From positions 248,001 to 312,000 of the forward strand of contig DAJPGB010000001.1 of the NCBI GenBank assembly GCA_025992855.1: a stretch of DNA of 64,000 nucleotides, in the 5' to 3' direction. Under the pieces are notes generated by a model. It had not been told where the DNA came from. It saw only the letters and a program-made list of their open reading frames with translations, and did no database searches. Source of the stretch: Coriobacteriaceae bacterium. Its GTDB lineage: Bacteria > Actinomycetota > Coriobacteriia > Coriobacteriales > Coriobacteriaceae. How positions within the stretch are numbered: position 1 is the first letter of the stretch; every line of letters begins with the position of its first letter. Both the position numbers and the translations under genes were made by a program. This document shows, in pieces, positions 35,867 to 43,035 of this stretch.

Positions 35867-36079
35867 CGCCCTACCCTCGCCATTTCTTTAAGAAGCCTTT
35901 ACGTTTCCATGTAATTCCCGTCCATTATCGCGCAGGTCGCCACCACATTGCGCCGCACCGCCACACATGCGCGTTAATATGGCTGGTTGTTGTGCGCAGC
36001 CCGCAAATGCAGCGCATATTTAGGTAACAATCGGGTAAACCCCCGCTTTCGTAGGTTTTAGTTTGTGAGGAGTCTCAGC

Positions 36080-38380
36080 ATGTTCGCTGCCGCCATCTCG
36101 CTCGTCGGTCTTGCGGCGACCGTCTACCTTGTCTTGCGCGAGGCAAAGGCCATTCGCGCACAGTCGGGCACCGTCACCAAGGGCGCCTTCGCCTGGAGCG
36201 TCGCCTTCGGTCTGTTCCAGCTCTTTTTGACCATTTGGGGCGCCGTGGGCCTCGTCGCCCAAAACGAGCCGCTCGCCTTTGTGATGCTCATCCTGACCAA
36301 CGCCATCCTCACCGGCTGCGCCTGGGCCAGCATCGCCCGCGATCGCATCGCCCCGCGCGTCTTTGCGTTCGCCGGGCCCGACGCCCCCGCCCCCACCGGC
36401 AAGCTCGCCCGCCTGCGCGGCGCCTTTGTGGGCAAACCGCTCGTCGCCGCCGTCCTGTGCCTGCTGCTCGCCGGCGTCTTTGCGCTGCTGGGCATGGAGG
36501 TCTCGTCCAACCACGACTTTACCTGGGTCTACCCCCTGTGCATCCTGCTCGAGTGGGCCATCATCACCACGCTCATGGTCGGCCTGTTCTTCCTGTTCCA
36601 GCGCCACGGTGCAGCTCCCGCGGTCCTGGCCTTTGCCCTCTTTGTCCTGGGCATTGCCGAGTTCTTCGTCATCACGTTTAAATCCATGCCCATCCAGCCG
36701 GGTGACCTTTCGGCCATCTCCACTGCCGCCGCGGTCGCCGGCACCGGCTACACCTTCTCCATCTCGCTGTTCTGCGTGCTGTCCATGGGCTTTACCGCCA
36801 TCGCCATGCTGCTGTGCGAGTACGCCGGCCTGGTCGCACCGCATCGCCAGAAGGGCGCCGCCAACGCCAAGCGCATGCTGCTCACCAACCTGCTCGTAGC
36901 GGTGCTGTGCCTGGGCGGCGTGACCGCGCACGTCACGCTTATCGACTACTACAACACCCTCGGCATCACCGTCTACACCTGGCGCCCGCTCGAGAGCTAC
37001 TGGCGCGAGGGCTACCTGCCCGCTTTCATTAGTGCGGCGCAGTCCATCAAGCCGCCCAAACCCGCCGACTACTCCGTCGACGATGCCAAGGCCACGCTCA
37101 AAAAGTACGCCAAGGCCTACGACAAGTCCGACGCGGCCAAGAGCGACGAGCGCGCCGCCGCAAAGGAGCAGTTCGACAGCGAGAAGCCCACGGTCATCGC
37201 CATCATGAACGAGACCTTCTCGGACCTATCCATCTACCAGAACATGCGCGCCGGCTACGAGGGCCCGCAGTACTTTAAGAACCTGTCCAACTGCCTTAGC
37301 CGCGGCAAGCTCTATGTGAGCGCCTACGGCGGCGGTACCGCCAATACCGAGTTTGAGTTTATGACCGGCAACTCCATGGCCAACCTGGGCTCGGGCGTGT
37401 ACCCCTACACCATCTACAATATGGAGACGACCGGGAACCTGGCAGAGCAGTTCAAGTCGCTCGGATATTCCACCACGGCCATGCACCCCAACCACGCCAC
37501 CAACTGGAACCGCGAAAACGTCTATAAGGACTTTGGCTTTGACCAGTTCCTGTCCATCAACGATTTCCAGGGCGCCGATACCCTGCGCGGGATGGTGACC
37601 GACCAGGCTACCTACGACAAGATTCTTGAGCTGCTCGACCAGAACGCCGATCCTCAGTTTATCTTCGACGTGACCATGCAGAACCACTCGGGCTACGACA
37701 CGGGCCTGCTGCCGGTCGATAAGCAGATGCATCTGAATATCGACACGACCGACCTGGACGCCAAGACCGTCGAGGACGGCACGCTCTCCGATGTCGACGA
37801 GTATGTCTCGTGCATCGAGCAGTCCGACCAGGCGCTGCGCTACTTCCTCAACGCCTTGAGCAAGCTCGACCGTAAGGTGGTCGTGGTGTTCTGGGGCGAC
37901 CACCAGCCGTTCTTCCCGTCCAAGTTCAACGACAAGTGGTTTACCGGCGAGGACGATGCCACGCACCAGGAACGTCTGTGGCAGACCGACTACATCATTT
38001 GGGCCAACTACGACGTTGCCGGTTGCAACCAGACGAGCGAGGTCGACGACCTGTCCACCAACTACCTGTCCACCCAGCTGATGCAGCTGATCGGCGCACC
38101 GCTGACCGACTACCAGAAGGCGCACATGACGCTGCGCGAGTCGCTGCCCGCCATCAACTCCGTGGGCTACGAGGACGCCAGCCTGCGCTGGGCGCTCTCC
38201 TCCAACGTCACCGGTGACGACGCCGCCGCAGCAGCCGCCACCAAGGCGCGCGAGGATTACGCCAAGATGCAGTACTACGAGATGTTCCGCGACGGCAAGA
38301 ACGTCTATACGGAGCACTTCCAGACCGAGGCCAACGAGACCGACCCCAACCTGGCACCGGGTACGACCAAGATTAAGTAG
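36080..38380 (+). CDS. LTA synthase/phosphoglycerol transferase-like sulfatase-fold protein
   Basis: 766 residues. About seven membrane segments in the first 300 residues, then an extracellular sulfatase-fold domain. PTVIAIMNETFSDLS gives the metal-binding Glu and GGGTANTEFEFMTGNSM holds the catalytic Thr position of LTA synthases. HPNHATNWNRENVY and VVVFWGDHQPF give the later metal ligands. Such enzymes add glycerol-phosphate units or decorate surface glycans. ATG 36080 follows GAGGAG at 7 bp. A Lys/Asp-rich linker (about 340-365) separates the domains. Single gene. Confidence 0.88.
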   Translation: MFAAAISLVGLAATVYLVLREAKAIRAQSGTVTKGAFAWSVAFGLFQLFLTIWGAVGLVAQNEPLAFVMLILTNAILTGCAWASIARDRIAPRVFAFAGPDAPAPTGKLARLRGAFVGKPLVAAVLCLLLAGVFALLGMEVSSNHDFTWVYPLCILLEWAIITTLMVGLFFLFQRHGAAPAVLAFALFVLGIAEFFVITFKSMPIQPGDLSAISTAAAVAGTGYTFSISLFCVLSMGFTAIAMLLCEYAGLVAPHRQKGAANAKRMLLTNLLVAVLCLGGVTAHVTLIDYYNTLGITVYTWRPLESYWREGYLPAFISAAQSIKPPKPADYSVDDAKATLKKYAKAYDKSDAAKSDERAAAKEQFDSEKPTVIAIMNETFSDLSIYQNMRAGYEGPQYFKNLSNCLSRGKLYVSAYGGGTANTEFEFMTGNSMANLGSGVYPYTIYNMETTGNLAEQFKSLGYSTTAMHPNHATNWNRENVYKDFGFDQFLSINDFQGADTLRGMVTDQATYDKILELLDQNADPQFIFDVTMQNHSGYDTGLLPVDKQMHLNIDTTDLDAKTVEDGTLSDVDEYVSCIEQSDQALRYFLNALSKLDRKVVVVFWGDHQPFFPSKFNDKWFTGEDDATHQERLWQTDYIIWANYDVAGCNQTSEVDDLSTNYLSTQLMQLIGAPLTDYQKAHMTLRESLPAINSVGYEDASLRWALSSNVTGDDAAAAAATKAREDYAKMQYYEMFRDGKNVYTEHFQTEANETDPNLAPGTTKIK

Positions 38381-38407
38381 CTGCTAGCTGCTGAGCCACA
38401 ACTGAAA

Positions 38408-38537
38408 CGTCTGTCCAGGCGGAGGCATATAAGGTTCCCTGCTCGGACAGTCCTGCGCAAGACGGAGGCCACATTAAGTGGCCTCCTTTGCGTGCGGAAC
38501 TCGTGATGAACCTTATATGCCTCCGCCTGGACAGACG
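38408..38537. repeat. 130-bp element with perfect 30-bp terminal inverted repeats
   Basis: Arms 38408-38437 and 38508-38537 are perfect complements over 30 bp. A terminator-like hairpin (38464-38486) is nested in the centre. No coding capacity. The size and ends fit a miniature inverted-repeat element or a very strong folded RNA end of the upstream gene. Confidence 0.8.
38464..38489 (+). terminator. Terminator of the LTA-synthase-like gene
   Basis: Arms ggaggccac (38464-38472) and gtggcctcc (38478-38486) are perfect with a 5-nt loop, then TTT. It lies inside the 130-bp inverted-repeat element. Confidence 0.75.
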
Positions 38538-38629
38538 CCCTGTTGTTGGAGCGCAGCTTGTCATAGGGGCGATGGAAAATGTCGCCCCAGACGCTTGCCA
38601 CGGTTGCGTCCACAAGTGTCAAGAAAAAA

Positions 38630-38648
38630 GCCTCGAGAACTTCGAGGC
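38630..38648 (-). terminator. Terminator of the flavodoxin gene
   Basis: On the minus strand GCCTCGA pairs with TCGAGGC and is followed by six T residues. It lies 46 bp past the flavodoxin stop. Confidence 0.8.
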
Positions 38649-38693
38649 TTTCACATTTGTATTGTTTTGCACGAAGGACCGCGAACGGCGAAG

Positions 38694-39245
38694 CTACTCG
38701 CCCAAAACGGCCTTTTTGGCGGCTGCAGCCATGTTGTCCAGATCTTCCTTGGTGGGGTGATCCTTTGCGGCAACCCAGTTGTCGAGCAGCATCTTAAAGC
38801 GGGCATTGTCGGGATCTTGCTCGAGCATGGCCTCGTAGCGCTGCTTGACCGCGGGACCCATCTTGCCCTGGCACATTGCCCAGCCCGCAAGCTCAGCGTC
38901 ATCAGCCAAATTGGAGGTCACGCGATCGATAATCTGCTGATAATAGCTCTGATCGGCACCAAAGCCGCAGGTACCAAAGAGGAAAACGCGCTTGCCGTGC
39001 AGGGCGGAGAGCAGCGCCGCGACCGAAGGCGTGCACGCGCCCTTGTCGCACCAAAAACCGACGAGCACCGTGTCGGCCGCGCAGGCACCCTGCGCCTCGA
39101 GCGCTACCTGCTCGGCATCCGCATCGTCGCTCAACGCCGCGGCATGGACAAACTCAACGCCCGCAGCCTGCAGAGCGCGCTTGATCGCGCCCGAAACCAT
39201 CCTGGTATTACCGCTCTTGCTGTTAACCACCAAAGAGCACGTCAT
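38694..39245 (-). CDS. Flavodoxin-family protein
   Basis: 183 residues. The N-terminal FMN phosphate loop SKSGNTRMV follows strand 1, and VLVGFWCDKG and FLFGTCGFG match the later flavin loops. The C-terminus is helical and Lys/Ala-rich. It is probably an electron carrier or flavin-dependent quinone reductase. ATG 39245 starts at the first strand and has gagg upstream; the frame is open to 39281. Single gene with its own terminator. Confidence 0.82.
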   Translation of the reverse strand: MTCSLVVNSKSGNTRMVSGAIKRALQAAGVEFVHAAALSDDADAEQVALEAQGACAADTVLVGFWCDKGACTPSVAALLSALHGKRVFLFGTCGFGADQSYYQQIIDRVTSNLADDAELAGWAMCQGKMGPAVKQRYEAMLEQDPDNARFKMLLDNWVAAKDHPTKEDLDNMAAAAKKAVLGE

Positions 39246-39639
39246 AGTCACGTTGCCTCGTTTCCCCAAAACCAAAGCCACTAATGCAATTTATTAGAAG
39301 CATATCTTAGTACTAAAACCACAGATGTAAACCAACTTCTGCTGATTGACGGCACAGCTGACATCAATAGGCAAATACGCCCGCAGCGCAAGCCCCAAAA
39401 TTCATGCGGGAACCGCGGTACCGTCAGAAAATGCAGGAGGAAATTTGACGGTCCCGTTAATAGATTTTGTGACAAGGGCATGACAGGGGGACAGGTCATT
39501 CGTCAGGTTTCTGACAGACGATATGAGCGGGACATGAAAATTGGAAGCCCCTCCTGCATGCATATCCGCTGGTAAGGCCTGGCCCGGTTTTCACCATCGC
39601 ACGCGGCGGCCGAGCACCCATCCAACGCCCAAGTCAAAA
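39246..39639. other. Intergenic region without a supported gene
   Basis: About 390 bp between the flavodoxin gene and the palindromes flanking DUF4143 copy 3. It holds short complementary pieces (accgtca at 39420-39426 with tgacggt at 39446-39452; gtcag at 39502 with ctgac at 39511). The possible 72-codon minus-strand frame at 39281-39499 has no ribosome site or recognisable domain. Confidence 0.5.
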
Positions 39640-39678
39640 TACTCAGTACACTGAGTAATTTCACTCACTATACTGAGT
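39640..39678. promoter_or_regulatory. Two palindromes, 22-bp period, on the 3' side of DUF4143 copy 3
   Basis: Cores actcagtacactgagt (39641-39656) and actcactatactgagt (39663-39678) are 22 bp apart. The same sequence pair with the same spacing occurs on the other side of the gene at 40919-40957. Confidence 0.75.
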
Positions 39679-39698
39679 ATTTTCTCAATTTGCTCAGG

Positions 39699-40892
39699 CT
39701 AGTTAAACAGCGGCACCTTATCGAGCAGAAAATCCTCCACGGTGCACGCCCCGGCCGCCGCCCCTCCCACGACGATCCGCTTGGCTCGCGGATATTTTTT
39801 TAGGAGCGTCGACATGCCACTCTGGCCGGACTCTCCACCGCTTTTGACCTCGATGGCGCTCAGCGCATCATCCCTTCGCAGCACAAAGTCGACCTCTTTG
39901 ACGCCTTCACGCCACCACATGACCTCAAAACCCTCTTCCGGCGCGCGCGCAAGCAGTCGTGCACCCACTGCCGATTCCACCAAATGACCCCGCCGCGCCG
40001 AATCCTCCAGCCATTCTGCTCGGCCCTTATCGCCGAGCGCCGTCATAAACGCCGTGTTATAAACCATGAGCCGCGGGGTGCTTCGGCGCTTTGCGAGCTC
40101 CTTGTCACTGAACTTGGGAATCGCCGTAACCAAACCGGCCTTGCCCAGCAGGTCCAAATACCCGGCGACCGTGACCGTGTTACCGGCATCCTGCAGCTGG
40201 CCTACCATTTTTGAATACGAAAGCTCCTGCCCCGAATAGCTTGCCGCGAGCCAAAAGAGCGCGCGCATCAGCGCCGGTTTGCGGATATTCTCCAACGAGA
40301 GAACATCGCGCGAGATCGCCGGCTCGACGATCGCATCTCGGATATAGTTTCGCCAACGGGCGTCATCGGAAACCAGCGGCGCCGCACCCGGATATCCACC
40401 GTGATAGAGATAGTCTTCAAAAGAAAAGCCAAAGGCCTCGCTGCACTCGCGATAGGACCAATGCGGCGACCGAATGAGCTCGTAACGGCCCATAAGGGAT
40501 TCTTCCAAGCCCTTATGCAGCAGCAGCGACGACGATCCGGTCAAAATGACCTTGAGCGGCGTCCCCTCCCGGCGATCCCGGTCGTACAATCCTTTGACGA
40601 CCGTGGACCAACTCTGCACCTTTTGAATCTCATCAACAACGAAAACGGCCGGGACCTTACCTCCAGACGTGAGGTTTCTTGCCTGTTGCCACTCGATTTG
40701 CAGCCAGCTGGCATCGGGATTCACAACATCGTCCGCATTGGCCACGTGACAGGGCATGTCTGCATGGTGCAACGCCTGCACGAACATGGTCGACTTTCCC
40801 GTTTGGCGGGGCCCGATTATAAATTGCATCAACGGATTATTCGTTTCCCGCATCCTCTGGGCTATCACGGCAACTTGATGGCGCTCAAACAT
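39699..40892 (-). CDS. AAA+ ATPase with DUF4143 C-terminal domain (copy 3)
   Basis: 397 residues. The P-loop is GPRQTGKS (27-34), Walker B AVFVVDEIQKV, and LTGSSSLLLHKGLEESLMGRYE is the sensor region. The C-terminal nuclease-like constellation is intact: Asp335 (KEVDFV), Glu348 and Lys350 (AIEVKSG). ATG 40892 has a perfect AAGGAGGT 8 bp upstream. It is an orphan gene bracketed on both sides by pairs of the same tactcagtatactgagta palindrome, and is the best-defined cassette of its kind in the window. Function is not established for the family. Confidence 0.85.
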   Translation of the reverse strand: MFERHQVAVIAQRMRETNNPLMQFIIGPRQTGKSTMFVQALHHADMPCHVANADDVVNPDASWLQIEWQQARNLTSGGKVPAVFVVDEIQKVQSWSTVVKGLYDRDRREGTPLKVILTGSSSLLLHKGLEESLMGRYELIRSPHWSYRECSEAFGFSFEDYLYHGGYPGAAPLVSDDARWRNYIRDAIVEPAISRDVLSLENIRKPALMRALFWLAASYSGQELSYSKMVGQLQDAGNTVTVAGYLDLLGKAGLVTAIPKFSDKELAKRRSTPRLMVYNTAFMTALGDKGRAEWLEDSARRGHLVESAVGARLLARAPEEGFEVMWWREGVKEVDFVLRRDDALSAIEVKSGGESGQSGMSTLLKKYPRAKRIVVGGAAAGACTVEDFLLDKVPLFN

Positions 40893-40918
40893 GTCAATCT
40901 ACCTCCTTGTTTCTTAAA

Positions 40919-40957
40919 TACTCAGTATACTGAGTAAAATCACTCAGTATACTGAGT
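40919..40957. promoter_or_regulatory. Two palindromes, 22-bp period, in the promoter of DUF4143 copy 3
   Basis: tactcagtatactgagta (40919-40936) is a perfect 18-bp palindrome. A second core, actcagtatactgagt, is at 40942-40957, exactly 22 bp on. They lie 27-65 bp upstream of the start codon and match the pair at 39641-39678. Confidence 0.8.
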
Positions 40958-41116
40958 ATTTTTAGAACCGGGAGGTCGAACCCGCCAACTTAACTCCCTT
41001 CACCAGCGGGTTGCCGCCGCCCCCTCCGCGAGTCGAGTTTCTGGCCCTTCGTGCTCACTCGATATATAAAAACTGCCATAGCCATATCGAAAAACCGGTA
41101 TAGCCGGTCCCATCAT

Positions 41117-41157
41117 CGAACCATCGCGAATGGGCCACAGGATTTCGCGATGGTTCG
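41117..41157. repeat. Inverted repeat next to the IS30-type insertion
   Basis: Perfect 14-bp arms cgaaccatcgcgaa (41117-41130) and ttcgcgatggttcg (41144-41157), followed by further ttcgcg repeats to about 41180. The block resembles the iteron clusters of the DUF4143 genes, but no matching gene is present. The region 40958-41213 holds no supported gene. Confidence 0.6.
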
Positions 41158-41439
41158 CAAGCTTTCGCGGAGATTCGCGACAAATCGAGAACTGATACGC
41201 ATCTTTTTGTTCAGGTTGATTTCCGATCTCAGCCGAACACATTAGGCGGACAGGCCGTTCCCGCAGCTAGCCGAACGCCCCCGAGGCCCCATCCGGGCCC
41301 CGGGGGCGCCGTTTTCCCAGTTGAAGGAACGGTGGAGATGTGTTTCGATGGGTCCGGTGGCCATGCTCCGCCCTCCGCCCGGCACCTCTTCCCAGACTCA
41401 GCCGGACGGTCGGTCAGTCTATTCCGTTTTGCCTTCAGG

Positions 41440-42732
41440 CTAGGCCAGCGGGGCATCGCCCCTCTCTGCGCGCGCCCTCTCGATGAGTCCCGGCGTCAGG
41501 TCGAGCTCGGCCAGAGGCACATCCTCCACGCCGTAGGCGTCAAGCAGCGCCGCCGCATCGTCCCCGAGCATCGCCCTGAAGGCGCGCGCGGGCGTCGAGA
41601 AGCCGAGCGCGCCGCGGGGCTCGGAGTTCACGTGCGACATGGCGAGCGCCATGTCGGCCGGGGATAGCCGGTCGAACCTGAGCCCGGCGCCCTTGGGCAG
41701 CAGCTTCCTGATCTCGACGTGGTTGCGCTCGCAGGCGCCCTTCTGGTCGCTGCGGCGCGGGTCGCAGTAGAACAGCCTCGTCTCGCCGGGCCCCTCGCCG
41801 AGGAGCGCGGCGATCGCGCCCTCGTCGGAGAACTCGGCGCCGTTGTCGGTGAGCACGGCGCGGAACACGCGGCGCGTCCCGCCTGCGCCGAGGACCGCCC
41901 GGACGCCCTCCAGGGCGGCCGCGACGCACCCGGAGGTCTTCTCCCCGAGCAGGAGCGCCAGCTGGAGCCTGCTGGGGCGGTGGAGCAGCGTGAGCAGGCA
42001 GGCCGAGTCCTCCCTGGCGCCCTCGACGGTGTCCATCTCCCAGGCCGCGGCGCACGCGTCCTCCCCGAGGGCGAGGAACGCGGCGTGCGACCTGCGGGCG
42101 GAGTGGCGCGTGGCCGCCCGGCCGGCGGCGCGCCTCCTCGGCCTGTAGCCGACCTTGCGCCTGAGCTCCATGTTGGTCATGCCGTCGTAGCCCGCCGCGA
42201 CCCAGCGGTAGATGGTCGACGGCGACAGGTCCACCGGCCCGCCGTTGCACGCCGCCATCTGCTCGGGGGACAGCCCCCGGCGCAGGCAGCCCCTTATGGC
42301 CTCCAGCCTGGCCGCCGCGGCCGGCTCGTCGGCATCGATCCCGCGCCTGGACGAGACGAGCACCGAGTCGGCGCACAGCTGCGCGGCGCGGGCCTCGTAG
42401 AAGACGTGCGGGCGGCGCTTGCAGCCCATCGCGCGGTAGCGGCCGCACCCGTTGCAGCAGCGCGGCCACGCCGCCAGGCGCGGGCAGGCCGACGACAGGT
42501 CGGTGTCGGCGCCCACGCGCTCGCCGCGCCTGGGCTTCGGCGCCGTCACGAACCTGTGCGACGCCACCTCGGCGCTCACCGTCGAGGGCGACCTGCCCAG
42601 CTCCCTCGCGATCTCCCTGCACGAGGCCCTGCGCTCCAGCATCCTCTGGACCGTGTCCCGCTCGTGCCTCGTGAGCCTTCCGTAGGCCCTCGGGGCCGCT
42701 TTCGCGGAACCCTTCTTCCTCTTTCTGGACAT
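41440..42732 (-). CDS. IS30-family transposase (copy A)
   Basis: 430 residues. The N-terminal helix-turn-helix ASCREIARELGRSPSTVSAE recognises the ends. A Cys-containing insert (CCNGCGRYRAMGCKRR) follows. The DDE catalytic residues lie in WEMDTVEG, TDNGAEFSD and ACERNHVEIRK. ATG 42732 has GGAGG 6 bp upstream; the frame is open to 42792. It is intact and about 90 percent identical by eye to copy B, so both copies could be active. Confidence 0.92.
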   Translation of the reverse strand: MSRKRKKGSAKAAPRAYGRLTRHERDTVQRMLERRASCREIARELGRSPSTVSAEVASHRFVTAPKPRRGERVGADTDLSSACPRLAAWPRCCNGCGRYRAMGCKRRPHVFYEARAAQLCADSVLVSSRRGIDADEPAAAARLEAIRGCLRRGLSPEQMAACNGGPVDLSPSTIYRWVAAGYDGMTNMELRRKVGYRPRRRAAGRAATRHSARRSHAAFLALGEDACAAAWEMDTVEGAREDSACLLTLLHRPSRLQLALLLGEKTSGCVAAALEGVRAVLGAGGTRRVFRAVLTDNGAEFSDEGAIAALLGEGPGETRLFYCDPRRSDQKGACERNHVEIRKLLPKGAGLRFDRLSPADMALAMSHVNSEPRGALGFSTPARAFRAMLGDDAAALLDAYGVEDVPLAELDLTPGLIERARAERGDAPLA

Positions 42733-42784
42733 GCCGTCCTCCGATCTCCCGGGGCCGGCCGGTCCGGCCCTCAGGGTATCGGGT

Positions 42785-42822
42785 TCCCACATTCATCCGT
42801 ACATGTACGGATGAATGTGGGA
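42785..42822. promoter_or_regulatory. 38-bp perfect palindrome at the IS copy A end, with outward start signal
   Basis: The palindrome is centred on acatgt at 42801-42806. Just beyond it GGGAGG and ATG 42833 point outward (+ strand) and open a 61-codon frame into flanking DNA (to 43017). Relative to copy B, bases in the two arms differ in a pairing-preserving way. Confidence 0.8.
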
Positions 42823-42995
42823 GGTGTTCGGATGAAGTCGATAATCAAGGATCTTTTTGTTCATATTCAAGGCCACGACGTCTCAAAAGGTATACGCTTT
42901 GAAACAGTTAAGTTTCCCAGCTCCCCCAATCGAGATCAATCGTCACCACATTATTTCGTCAATCGTCACCACGCCGCAGATAGAATGCATAATCT

Positions 42996-43026
42996 TGGGA
43001 CAAACACTTCTGATTAATTTGTCCCA
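42996..43026 (-). terminator. Hairpin after the second ABC exporter operon
   Basis: Perfect 9-bp arms tgggacaaa (42996-43004) and tttgtccca (43018-43026) lie 10 bp past the ABC stop at 43036. A T-tract is not clear. Upstream in the same gap are two direct tcaatcgtcaccac repeats (about 42939 and 42959). Confidence 0.55.
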
Positions 43027-43035
43027 TGACCGTGC

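Larger units (their letters stand above)
41214..42850. mobile_element. IS30-family element, copy A (1637 bp), with 13-bp target duplication
   Basis: The ends are imperfect inverted repeats (ttgattNNcgaNNtcaNccgaacac). The 13-bp sequence atctttttgttca flanks it directly at 41201-41213 and 42851-42863. It is the same length as copy B at 56254-57890. It contains one transposase gene, a 38-bp palindrome at one end and a strong GC hairpin past the transposase stop. If the final at is counted as element DNA, the duplication is 11 bp. Confidence 0.9.

Noticed and set aside
39281..39499. 72-codon minus-strand frame
   Set aside because: No ribosome site, no domain, in a region with short complementary pieces; treated as non-coding.
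41000..41245. Small frames on both strands beside IS copy A
   Set aside because: They run into the IS end. Joining the flanks after virtual excision gave no recognisable product on either strand.
41540..42796. 418-codon alternative frame inside IS copy A (and its match in copy B)
   Set aside because: Same strand as the transposase but frame-shifted; RG-rich product without domain; the transposase frame carries the DDE motifs.
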